Below are positions 32,385-40,118 of a DNA stretch of 64,000 bases, in pieces. Origin of the DNA: a virus; the IMG/VR virus record IMGVR_UViG_3300009159_000067, positions 1-64,000 of that record; one strand, given 5' to 3'. Numbering within the stretch: the stretch's first letter is position 1; each line of letters opens with the position of its first letter. Both the position numbers and the translations under genes were made by a program. The notes beneath the pieces were generated by a model, which saw only the letters and a program-made list of their open reading frames with translations, was not told the DNA's origin and did no database searches.

Positions 32385-32419
32385 ATAAACAATAAATATA
32401 TCGGATATATTTATTGTTT
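32385..32419. promoter_or_regulatory. shared late-type motif, divergent promoter
   Basis: ATATTTATTGTTTAT occurs on both strands as a long inverted repeat (AAACAATAAATATATC…GATATATTTATTGTTTA), one arm facing each gene. Confidence 0.6.
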
Positions 32420-33034
32420 ATGAAAGGACAGCTAAAACAAAAATTAGAGGTAGGAGATCGTGTAATGTTATATCATATGGAAGGTGAAGGATCTGTTACA
32501 CCAGGAACATTAGGGACTGTAAGTCGTATAACAAGAGATCCGTTTGAGAAAAATTCGGATGAAGAAATTGTTATGGTTAAGTGGGATAATGGAAGTACAT
32601 TATCTTTGATTACCGCAACTGATGTCTGGAAAAAGATATCTGAATCTCACATATCTGAAGAACGTATAAAAACAAATGATTCCAGATTAGATTTTGCCGT
32701 TGAAAATGAAGAGTTATTTAGATTATTTGATTGGAAATATTTGAGAGAATATCTTGGAAAAGTAAGAGATTCTGGTATTATTAATATGTTTGGATCAGCT
32801 CCTTTTTTATATTCAGGTGAACAATGGATTGATAGATACTATGGTGAAAATCCACCAGATCAAGAATCTTTTGATGAAGTTCTTGAAATGGCAGATGAGG
32901 CCAAAGATAAGATGATACAAGGGACATTAAAATATATGGAATCCAAAAATATGGAAATTGAACTTTCTCGTGTTAATAATTACATAGGAAGATTGGCCAC
33001 AAAAATGGTTGGACTTTATATTACTTTTTATTAA
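32420..33034 (+). CDS. conserved protein with SH3/KOW-like N-terminus, 204 aa
   Basis: MKGQLKQKLEVGDRVMLYHM, then GTLGTVSRITRDPF and IVMVKWDNGSTLSLITATDV form a small beta-barrel of KOW/SH3 type. The second half is helical (SFDEVLEMADEAKDKMIQGT). Similar proteins recur in environmental phages; function unknown. Confidence 0.7.
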   Translation: MKGQLKQKLEVGDRVMLYHMEGEGSVTPGTLGTVSRITRDPFEKNSDEEIVMVKWDNGSTLSLITATDVWKKISESHISEERIKTNDSRLDFAVENEELFRLFDWKYLREYLGKVRDSGIINMFGSAPFLYSGEQWIDRYYGENPPDQESFDEVLEMADEAKDKMIQGTLKYMESKNMEIELSRVNNYIGRLATKMVGLYITFY

Positions 33035-33039
33035 TTGGT

Positions 33040-33228
33040 TTAATTATTATTGTTGTATGTTCTTTTTATTGGTTCTTTTTTAAAAAAGTATCCTGATATG
33101 TCTACATAACGCATCAATTCTTTATCTCCTTCAATTGTAGTTGTTCCCTTTGATGCTTTTAGCATTACAATTTTGTATCCAAATTTGTTAGCAAACCATT
33201 TGATTAATTTTACGTGCGTCCTATTCAT
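33040..33228 (-). CDS. hypothetical protein, 62 aa
   Basis: Basic, with NRTHVKLIKWFANKFGYKIV. It lies after thymidylate synthase and may be the last gene of that operon. Function unknown. Confidence 0.5.
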   Translation of the reverse strand: MNRTHVKLIKWFANKFGYKIVMLKASKGTTTIEGDKELMRYVDISGYFFKKEPIKRTYNNNN

Positions 33229-33283
33229 AATTTTATTATTTTAATTTATATAATACTAATTTTTATATTTTTCTTTGTCCATT

Positions 33284-34330
33284 TTAATTACTTAAAGGTG
33301 CTTTAATTGATGGATGTGATTGGTAGTTTATTAGTTCAAAACAATCTGGTCTATAATTTAATATCTTCTCATCAAAGCTTTTTTCACCTAAATGTTCTTT
33401 AACTTTTTCATGAATATACCAATCCCTTTCAGTTATTTTTACAGTGGGTAATTCATACGAATGTCTTGAACATTGTTCTGCAGCTTGTTCTAAATGATTA
33501 TTATACAAATGAACATCACCTAAATTGCCAATTAAATCTTCAGGAACCATATTTACTTCTTTTGCAATAATTTCTAATAACAAACCATATGATGCGATGT
33601 TAAATGGCAATCCCAAGAATGTATCTACCGATCTTTGATTCCACATTAATGAGATTGCTCTATCTGGTGCGTAATCTAATGGGTCTATATTTTTTGTATA
33701 TCCTTTTTTTTCATATATTTTTATCTTCTCTTCCGAGCTTAACTCTCTTGTGTAAACTTGAAATCCATAGTGACAAGGTGGTAATACCATTTGATTTAAT
33801 TCACCTACATTCCAAGCATTAACCATTAATCTTCTACTATCAAAATTTGTTTTAAGTTGGTTGATTAGGTTTTTGATTTGGTCTATACCACCTTTATTTA
33901 GTTCATTTGGAACATTCAACCAATTTCTCCATTGTGCACCATAAATTGGACCCAATTCACCCCACTTTTTAGCAAACTCATCATCTGTTTTAATCATATT
34001 TATGAATTGTTCTTTATTCCAAATTAGGTCTGGGTCACTTTCACTATTATCCATAAAATTTTTGAAAGCGTCACCATCCCAAATGTGACAATCATAATCT
34101 AATAAGAATTTTATATTAGTGTCTCCGCGTAGGAACCATAACAATTCTGTTACAATAGATTTCCAAGCCATTTTCTTTGTTGTAAGTAAAGGAAATCCCT
34201 CACTCATTTTGTGTCTGATCTGCCTACCAAATATTGACTTGGTTCCAGTTCCTGTCCTATCTGATTTATCAACTCCAAAATGTATTATATCGAGTAATAA
34301 TTCTTTATATTGTTTGTCTATGTTGTTCAT
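33284..34330 (-). CDS. thyA: thymidylate synthase, 348 aa
   Basis: Converts dUMP to dTMP with methylene-tetrahydrofolate. Visible landmarks are DRTGTGT (25-30), FPLLTTKK, GPIYGAQWR, FDSRRLMVNAWN and the active-site LPPCHYGFQVY (Cys186), then LMWNQRSVDTFLGLPFNIAS and DVHLYNNH. It is longer than the typical 264-residue enzyme because of inserts around 95-125 and 198-215, as in many longer ThyA forms. Last large gene of a minus-strand operon; overlaps the gene before it by ATGA. Confidence 0.96.
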   Translation of the reverse strand: MNNIDKQYKELLLDIIHFGVDKSDRTGTGTKSIFGRQIRHKMSEGFPLLTTKKMAWKSIVTELLWFLRGDTNIKFLLDYDCHIWDGDAFKNFMDNSESDPDLIWNKEQFINMIKTDDEFAKKWGELGPIYGAQWRNWLNVPNELNKGGIDQIKNLINQLKTNFDSRRLMVNAWNVGELNQMVLPPCHYGFQVYTRELSSEEKIKIYEKKGYTKNIDPLDYAPDRAISLMWNQRSVDTFLGLPFNIASYGLLLEIIAKEVNMVPEDLIGNLGDVHLYNNHLEQAAEQCSRHSYELPTVKITERDWYIHEKVKEHLGEKSFDEKILNYRPDCFELINYQSHPSIKAPLSN

Positions 34331-34611
34331 TCTGTTTCATTTGAAATTATATCACCATATTCTTCAGCTGCTTTAGGATTTCTTTTTAAGAAGATTTCAA
34401 ACGCAATCTGATATCTATTTAACTCTATTTCATCTTCATATGATTTATTATGAATTGAGTCTGCGACATGTTGAATGCTATCGCATTTTGTTATAAGCTG
34501 TTGTTCGTAAATTTTTTGATTTTTACTACTCATTACTATTTCCAAAATTAGAAATAATGTAAGTATTACAACAGTTATTTTTAACGATTTTGTACTCATT
34601 GATTCTGACAT
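34327..34611 (-). CDS. membrane-anchored small protein, 94 aa
   Basis: One transmembrane helix (LKITVVILTLFLILEIVM, about 10-27) and a charged helical tail. Overlaps thyA by four bases. Function unknown. Confidence 0.6.
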   Translation of the reverse strand: MSESMSTKSLKITVVILTLFLILEIVMSSKNQKIYEQQLITKCDSIQHVADSIHNKSYEDEIELNRYQIAFEIFLKRNPKAAEEYGDIISNETE

Positions 34612-34623
34612 TTTATTATTATT

Positions 34624-34830
34624 TTATGATTTATGTTGATTATGCCATTCATCTATTATGTATTTTATGTTATCCGATAAATGATCCATTTTAGATAACC
34701 ATTCCAACACATCTTCTGATCCTAACATATATGCTTGATGCATACAGGACATTATGGATCTTTTATCTAAAAATGAACTATGAGGAATTGTGTTTTCAAA
34801 AATTTCTTCGTATTTATCTTCGTTTTTCAT
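34624..34830 (-). CDS. hypothetical protein, 68 aa
   Basis: Acidic helical protein with MSCMHQAYMLGSEDVLEWLS. A member of the thyA operon. Similar short helical proteins are frequent in large phages; function unknown. Confidence 0.6.
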   Translation of the reverse strand: MKNEDKYEEIFENTIPHSSFLDKRSIMSCMHQAYMLGSEDVLEWLSKMDHLSDNIKYIIDEWHNQHKS

Positions 34831-34844
34831 GACATAATTTGATA

Positions 34845-35141
34845 TTATTTATTTATGTTATTGTAATAATCAATCCCAAAACTTGGTGATTTTTTTAATG
34901 TTCCATTTTTCCATCCATCCTCATATGCCTTTATTATCTTTTCCATCTCAACTGATTTTGCGTGTTCAATCTCTTCTGAACATGCATTAATGATAGCATT
35001 CTTGAATCTTTTAGGTAAATTTTCAATTAACCATTCTACTGCAGTAACCATTTTGTTGGTGTCACCAATATGGTACAATCCATCTTTAGCATCTGCTTCC
35101 ATGATTTCTGTAAGGAGTTTCTTTTGTTCTTCTTTGTTCAT
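34845..35141 (-). CDS. hypothetical protein, 98 aa
   Basis: MNKEEQKKLLTEIMEADAKD, WLIENLPKRFKNAIINACSE and YEDGWKNGTLKKSPSFGIDY. Helical and acidic. A member of the thyA operon. Confidence 0.6.
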   Translation of the reverse strand: MNKEEQKKLLTEIMEADAKDGLYHIGDTNKMVTAVEWLIENLPKRFKNAIINACSEEIEHAKSVEMEKIIKAYEDGWKNGTLKKSPSFGIDYYNNINK

Positions 35142-35143
35142 AG

Positions 35144-35395
35144 TTATAACTTTTCTATCTCTTGTTTTACTTCTTCCCAGTATGGAATGTGATTGTCCCT
35201 GATGTATTCAGTATGATGTTTATTTAATCCTAATCCTAACACAGTTTTAGATATCTCATCTACAGCTACTAATGCACACTTCTTTGCTTCTTCAAACTTG
35301 AATGGTATAGAATGTTCACCAGTGAATTGTCCATTATTAGATATAATAAGATACATTGTATCCACTATGATTGTGGCTTTTTCTTTTGGTGTCAT
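35144..35395 (-). CDS. hypothetical protein, 83 aa
   Basis: Preferred start MTPKEKATIIVDTMYLIISN; the upstream frame to 35476 overlaps another small gene. KFEEAKKCALVAVDEISKTV is a clear helix. It resembles its neighbour at 34845 in style and may be an ancient duplicate. Confidence 0.55.
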   Translation of the reverse strand: MTPKEKATIIVDTMYLIISNNGQFTGEHSIPFKFEEAKKCALVAVDEISKTVLGLGLNKHHTEYIRDNHIPYWEEVKQEIEKL

Positions 35396-35403
35396 AGGTT
35401 TTA

Positions 35404-35520
35404 TTATTTTATAAAAATTATCATAACAGTTAAAAGTATCCCAAATGCTATAATTCCTAAAACTAAACCTTTCCAAAAACTTTTAGGATTTCCCCAATCT
35501 TGAAAATTTAATATTTCCAT
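35404..35520 (-). CDS. tiny membrane protein, 38 aa
   Basis: MEILNFQDWGNPKSFWKGLV then a single hydrophobic helix to the C-terminus. It sits neatly between neighbouring operon genes. Confidence 0.5.
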   Translation of the reverse strand: MEILNFQDWGNPKSFWKGLVLGIIAFGILLTVMIIFIK

Positions 35521-35526
35521 AATATA

Positions 35527-35739
35527 TTATTTATTTATAAACATGTTTGTATTAGCAATAGGAACTCGTAAAACAGGAATTGATTTTTCGAATTCATCTT
35601 TTTGCATAATCTCATAAAAATTATCGACAATTTTAACTGTCGGAATATTTCCTATTGATACAAGAATTTCGCTTTGTTCCGCATGATCTTTGTAGAGTTT
35701 TACGGTTTTTGTTGTTGTGTTGAATACTAATGTTTGCAT
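35527..35739 (-). CDS. hypothetical protein, 70 aa
   Basis: Beta-rich: MQTLVFNTTTKTVKLYKDHA, then VSIGNIPTVKIVDNFYEIMQ and VLRVPIANTNMFI. Looks like a small conserved phage protein; function unknown. Confidence 0.6.
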   Translation of the reverse strand: MQTLVFNTTTKTVKLYKDHAEQSEILVSIGNIPTVKIVDNFYEIMQKDEFEKSIPVLRVPIANTNMFINK

Positions 35740-35750
35740 ATTTGTTTTTT

Positions 35751-35987
35751 TTAAATTTCTGAATATTTTATTGTTGCGTCTCCTTGAACATGATCAAAAC
35801 TTTCCCACCTTGTGAATCCTAAATTTTTAGGAAGTATGTGATGTTCCCTATGTCCACAAACACTACATTCTCTAACAGGAACTCTCACAAATTCACGACC
35901 CGAAGGGTGATTGATAACTTTATGTTTTTCTCTTTTATATTTCCAAGTATGAATATCAAAGATACAAAAAATTTTTCTAATTTTCAT
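35751..35987 (-). CDS. zinc-ribbon-like protein, 78 aa
   Basis: HTWKYKREKHKVINHPSGRE then RECSVCGHREHHILP, a CxxC with nearby His residues, suggesting a small metal-binding fold. A basic N-terminus may bind nucleic acid. Operon member. Confidence 0.6.
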   Translation of the reverse strand: MKIRKIFCIFDIHTWKYKREKHKVINHPSGREFVRVPVRECSVCGHREHHILPKNLGFTRWESFDHVQGDATIKYSEI

Positions 35988-35991
35988 AATT

Positions 35992-36660
35992 TTATTTTGA
36001 ATTTAATAATCTTTCAACATGATGGTCTTCAGGCATTTCAGATAATTTATCCCTGTGTCTTAACAAAGGAACAACTTCTCTATAAACATTATAAGGTCTA
36101 AATTCAGGGTGACCATCCACACCCACATCCATTCTTTGACCTCTACCAAATCTCATGTGAGTAGGTAAGTGACAGTGGCCATGTAAGTGCATTATACCCT
36201 TATTTAGACCATCCCAAGAACTTATGGGATAGTGCATCAAACGAAACTTAAATTGTCCCATTTCAAGAGTATTGTAATGAGAAACGGACTTAAATAACCC
36301 TTGAGATCCTTTACGATTGTTTTCTATGTGATGATCGTGATTACCCAAAACCAAATGTATATTTTTACATATTATTCTATCCCAAAACTCTCGTATTTTT
36401 TCAAAACCACCAAAAGACCAGTCTCCAAGATGTATCAATATATCATCTTGTCCAACAACTTCGTTTATGTTATTAACTATAGACGCATTCATTTTTTCTA
36501 TTGTTATAAAATCACGAGTTTGTGATATAGGAACCAGTCCATCTTCAGTTCTCCATTCGGTCGTTCCTCTACATATATTTTTATGGGAATAATGGGTGTC
36601 GGAAGTTATCCACACATTTTGCAATGGCACATTTTTGCTATCTACTTCTATCTTTATCAT
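35992..36660 (-). CDS. calcineurin-like metallophosphoesterase, 222 aa
   Basis: VWITSDTHYSHKNICR, DDILIHLGDWSFGG, IHLVLGNHDHHIEN, FRLMHYPISSWDG and HLHGHCHLP give the dimetal motifs. It is the phage/YfcE-like type and a second, distinct phosphoesterase besides 22015. A TAGATTTG element lies about 4 bases before the ATG. Confidence 0.88.
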   Translation of the reverse strand: MIKIEVDSKNVPLQNVWITSDTHYSHKNICRGTTEWRTEDGLVPISQTRDFITIEKMNASIVNNINEVVGQDDILIHLGDWSFGGFEKIREFWDRIICKNIHLVLGNHDHHIENNRKGSQGLFKSVSHYNTLEMGQFKFRLMHYPISSWDGLNKGIMHLHGHCHLPTHMRFGRGQRMDVGVDGHPEFRPYNVYREVVPLLRHRDKLSEMPEDHHVERLLNSK

Positions 36661-36677
36661 TGTGCAAATCTAATAAA

Positions 36678-36932
36678 TTATTCTGAAATTAAAAAAACTG
36701 GATTTTGTTCTCCGGCATAAAGACCAATAATATTATAACCATAAAATTCATCAGCTTCCTCAATAGACATCCCGTCTCTTTCACATAAAATGGAAAGAAT
36801 TCTGTCTCTGGAATATAAAATACGAGGACCGTTACCAAATTCTTCGACAATTCCAATAATGGCATCATCAAGTCCATCAAGTATTATTGCACCTTCCGCA
36901 AATTCGTTTATATCGTCATTATCTATAGTCAT
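36678..36932 (-). CDS. conserved phage-type acidic protein, 84 aa
   Basis: MTIDNDDINEFAEGAIILDG, LDDAIIGIVEEFGNGPRILY, then ERDGMSIEEADEFYGYNIIG. The pattern is widespread among large phages and unassigned. The upstream in-frame ATG (36947) lies in a hairpin-T-run leader. First gene of the thyA operon. Confidence 0.7.
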   Translation of the reverse strand: MTIDNDDINEFAEGAIILDGLDDAIIGIVEEFGNGPRILYSRDRILSILCERDGMSIEEADEFYGYNIIGLYAGEQNPVFLISE

Positions 36933-36944
36933 AAAATAAAAAAA

Positions 36945-37020
36945 CAAGCGAGTTCAAAATTTGGCGATAAGTAAATTACCAAGATACTATCAAAAGAATT
37001 ATTGAACTTCACTTGTTCTA
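36945..37020 (-). promoter_or_regulatory. leader hairpin, possible attenuator of the thyA operon
   Basis: On the minus strand ACAAGTGAAGTTCAA pairs with TTGAACTCGCTTGT, followed by T7 immediately before the operon's first ATG. This resembles a terminator inside a leader. The large loop (about 45 nt) could allow alternative folding. Confidence 0.4.
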
Positions 37021-37097
37021 TACAATGATAATTTGTTTTTAAACCTATGTCAAATAAAAAATTGAAAAAACAAAAGTATTTATATAAAAAATAAATT

Positions 37098-38471
37098 ATG
37101 AGAGGATACTTCGCAGTTAATACAATATCAGAAGAAGAAAGATCTAATATATTGTCACAACACAAAACATTATATAATGGATATCAGACAATGAACCCTG
37201 AAATCCCAAATACTCAACCACTTTATGTTCAAGATTTTGCAAAAGACAAAGTCGGAGCAGTAATGGGAAATAAAGGTAATATCAAAGGATACACCAATAT
37301 GGGAATAAACGAGCAAGTTGAAGAGCAATCTTTTCCTTATGATAAACCAATCGTTTCTGAAGGTGAATGTTCTGAATGCGGTGGCACAATGATGGAAGGT
37401 GAATGTTCTGAATGCGGATGGAAAGGTAATATGGATGAACATGCAGAAGATGGAGATCCACAATATACAAGATTGGAAGAAGGTGAATGTTCCGAATGTG
37501 GAGGAATGATGGAAGAAGGCGTTTGTAATGAATGTGGATACGGATCAATGGAAGAAGAGACAGGTCATCTTGATGACATTTATCATGAAGAAGATTTAGA
37601 TCCAAATGCTGAATTTGATTATGTTAAAGGTGCAAGCAACAAAACAAATGCATTCCATGTAAAAGAACAAATGATGAAAACTCCAATTGGAAAAATATCG
37701 GCAATTGGCGGAATGAAAGAGAAATCTGAATTAGAAGAATTATCAACTCACGAATTAGAGAAGGGTAAAAAATATAAATATAATTTACCAAGTTTTGATG
37801 ATGAAGTTGAATTTGACGACGAATTTGAAGATAAATCAGGCGGTGAAAAAATGTATATGTTTAAAGGAAGAAAAGATTCAATGTCTCATTTGATGCCTGG
37901 TAAACATATTGAAACTTATATTGATAACATAGAAGAACAAGGTGGAAATGCTGATGATATGGATGTCGATGATGTTCAACCAGCATATAATTTTGATTCT
38001 GACGGACCAATGGACGGAGGAGATGTTTATCCAGTTAATGAATACGATGATCAAGAAAGTTTTGATGAGTTAATCAATATGGATTCAGCAATTGAAGATG
38101 AAAGAGATAATCTTGAACAAGAAGGTTATGAACAAATGGAATCAGCATTTGCTGATGAAATGGATGAAGTTGATATTTCAGGATCTCAAGGAGTTTATGG
38201 TGATATGGACCCAGCATATGATTTTGATAGTGAAGGACCTGGTAAAGGCGGACCTTATCAAGAATATCACGGAGAAACAGTATCTGGTGATGATGATGAA
38301 TTAGAAGTTAATTTTGATGAATTTGATCCAAGAGATAAATCTTGGGAAGAAATCACACAACACACAGGAGATGATGAATTCGGATATGTTGATGAAGACA
38401 TTAGAGAATCACTCATTATTCAGAAAAATAGGATAATGGAAATGATGAATCGAATGAAAGTTATAAAATAA
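37098..38471 (+). CDS. large acidic tagged protein with zinc-ribbon repeats, 457 aa
   Basis: The tag MRGYFAVNTISEEERSNILS is followed by four Cys knuckles between about 93 and 148: ECSECGGTMMEGECSECGWK and ECSECGGMMEEGVCNECGYG. The rest is extremely acidic (Asp/Glu-rich) and repetitive, with YNFDSDGP / YDFDSEGP repeats. Acidity suggests a DNA-mimic, scaffold or core protein. AGTATTTATAT lies about 20 bases upstream. Confidence 0.7.
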   Translation: MRGYFAVNTISEEERSNILSQHKTLYNGYQTMNPEIPNTQPLYVQDFAKDKVGAVMGNKGNIKGYTNMGINEQVEEQSFPYDKPIVSEGECSECGGTMMEGECSECGWKGNMDEHAEDGDPQYTRLEEGECSECGGMMEEGVCNECGYGSMEEETGHLDDIYHEEDLDPNAEFDYVKGASNKTNAFHVKEQMMKTPIGKISAIGGMKEKSELEELSTHELEKGKKYKYNLPSFDDEVEFDDEFEDKSGGEKMYMFKGRKDSMSHLMPGKHIETYIDNIEEQGGNADDMDVDDVQPAYNFDSDGPMDGGDVYPVNEYDDQESFDELINMDSAIEDERDNLEQEGYEQMESAFADEMDEVDISGSQGVYGDMDPAYDFDSEGPGKGGPYQEYHGETVSGDDDELEVNFDEFDPRDKSWEEITQHTGDDEFGYVDEDIRESLIIQKNRIMEMMNRMKVIK

Positions 38472-38475
38472 ATTG

Positions 38476-38502
38476 AATCCCCTCCAAGTCGAGGGGATTT
38501 TT
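38476..38502 (+). terminator. intrinsic terminator
   Basis: ATCCCCTC and GAGGGGAT hairpin followed by TTTTTA. Confidence 0.85.
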
Positions 38503-38563
38503 ATTTTTGGTAATATATGGATTTTCACATATTTTATGATATTTCTTATATAAATTATGTGTT

Positions 38564-38863
38564 ATGGAAATTAAAGAAGTTATATCTTATTTTGTAAATT
38601 CTGATTCAAATATATTGGAAGTATCTTTTAGGACAATTGACGATAACGAAGATGTTTTAAGAACTGATAATATTGATTATACATTGGTTGAAGAATATGG
38701 GTTTGAACTTGAAACCATATCTTTTAACTTCTTTGATGATGAATTGTCGGAAGATTCAGAAGAGGAAACAAAAATTGAATTGGATGAAGATGAATTAATA
38801 TCGTTTTTGAATGAATACTATACGGTAAATCCAAGATCAATACCAAAATCAGAGTTTTATTAA
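38564..38863 (+). CDS. acidic protein, 99 aa
   Basis: MEIKEVISYFVNSDSNILEV, then a beta-rich half and an acidic C-terminus (DDELSEDSEEETKIELDEDE). Similar acidic proteins are common in large phages. Function unknown. Confidence 0.6.
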   Translation: MEIKEVISYFVNSDSNILEVSFRTIDDNEDVLRTDNIDYTLVEEYGFELETISFNFFDDELSEDSEEETKIELDEDELISFLNEYYTVNPRSIPKSEFY

Positions 38864-39381
38864 GGACCAACCCTACTAAAAACCATTGTTAAGGTTTGAT
38901 TTTCACCATTGGCCCGAGTTCCCAAAAGCTTTAACTGAAGTGATTCAATTCCATCTTGCTCAATCAAGAAATTCATTGTTCTTGATGTTATATCTTTTGT
39001 AAGGTAAGTGAAATTTAATATTCCGTTATTATATGAGTTATTGCAATACACTCTATAGAATATTTCATTTGGTCTATCTCCGTATTGCCAGATATCCCTT
39101 CCATCTGGTGTCTCTAACAAATTCATTCGTACTTCCGAATAAGTTAGATGAATGTAAAAACGATTTACTACCATAGAATCAAACGGATTGGGTAAATTTT
39201 TATTCTTATATACAGATCCTGGTCTATAAAGAGAATCTCTATAATCATTTTGATTCTCACTCGTCACATCCAATAAACTCAACACATATTTTCCACTTAA
39301 AGTTAAATTTGTCCCTGTGCTGTATTTTTCACAAGAAACAAAAAAACAAATAATTAAAGATAATACAAGTATTCTTTTCAT
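38860..39381 (-). CDS. lipoprotein, lipocalin-like size, 173 aa
   Basis: MKRILVLSLIICFFVSCEKY is a type II signal with Cys at residue 17. The mature part is beta-rich (NLTLSGKYVLSLLDV…FNFTYLTKDITSRTMNFLI-like). Typical Bacteroidota lipoprotein style. Function unknown; convergent overlap with 38564. Confidence 0.65.
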   Translation of the reverse strand: MKRILVLSLIICFFVSCEKYSTGTNLTLSGKYVLSLLDVTSENQNDYRDSLYRPGSVYKNKNLPNPFDSMVVNRFYIHLTYSEVRMNLLETPDGRDIWQYGDRPNEIFYRVYCNNSYNNGILNFTYLTKDITSRTMNFLIEQDGIESLQLKLLGTRANGENQTLTMVFSRVGP

Positions 39382-39429
39382 AATTGTGAAGATATTCTAT
39401 TTTTATCAAAAACAAAAATATTTATTCAT

Positions 39430-39744
39430 ATGATTTTAGATATAGATTATTTAATAGAATTTTTTAGAAAACATACAACTTCATTTGAAAAAAAAGAAAT
39501 TGAAGAACAAGGTGATCCTACATCTGCACCAAGTGGAGGCGGATCAGCAGGAGGATCAACAGCACCTGCAGGAAAGAGTCCCAAAAAATGGGAAACAGGT
39601 CTTACCAGAGGTAAAGCAAATCAAATTGGAAATACAAAATGGGAAAGCGGAAGAACCTTGGGAAAAACCTATATGAACGACCCAAAGTATAAATGGACAT
39701 CAGGAAGAACTATGGGTAAAACTGGGGGATCTGACTTTGCTTAA
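39430..39744 (+). CDS. tagged protein with three K(W)xxGxTxGK repeats, 104 aa
   Basis: The N-terminus ends K-E-I-E-E-Q at about residue 26, then a Gly/Ser/Ala-rich linker and three repeats: KWETGLTRGKANQ, KWESGRTLGKTYM, KWTSGRTMGKTGG. The repeats are basic and may bind nucleic acid in the virion. AATATTTATTCAT precedes the ATG. Confidence 0.7.
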   Translation: MILDIDYLIEFFRKHTTSFEKKEIEEQGDPTSAPSGGGSAGGSTAPAGKSPKKWETGLTRGKANQIGNTKWESGRTLGKTYMNDPKYKWTSGRTMGKTGGSDFA

Positions 39745-39752
39745 ATATTAAG

Positions 39753-40040
39753 TTAAAATAAGCCAAAAAACTTCTTTTTCTTTTTAATTTTGAATGTTCT
39801 TATTAATCCCTCAGAAATCAAATTTGTATTAACAAAATTTTTTGCAGAAATATTATTAACTTTTATAACATTTTGAAGATGAGTAAAATTTTTATATTCT
39901 AAAAAAATTTGTTCTGATTCATATGATTGATTATCTAAAGTATAATAAATTTCTTTTCCCAAAATAATTTCAGAATCTATAATTTTCTTTACCTCCATAG
40001 ATCCTGAAATTACAACTGAACTTCCTGTATTATATTTCAT
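39753..40040 (-). CDS. hypothetical protein, 95 aa
   Basis: Beta-rich (MKYNTGSSVVISGSMEVKKI) with a basic tail KKKKKFFGLF. No family recognised. Confidence 0.5.
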   Translation of the reverse strand: MKYNTGSSVVISGSMEVKKIIDSEIILGKEIYYTLDNQSYESEQIFLEYKNFTHLQNVIKVNNISAKNFVNTNLISEGLIRTFKIKKKKKFFGLF

Positions 40041-40118
40041 TTTGAATTATTTTTGTACAAAGGTATTTATTTTTTATTATATAACAAACTATTTATAAAA
40101 AACTCTTTAATTGAAAAA

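Noticed and set aside
37170-37605. Minus-strand frames opposite the acidic zinc-ribbon gene
   Set aside because: His/Leu/Ile-rich low-complexity shadows of Asp/Glu-rich plus-strand codons.
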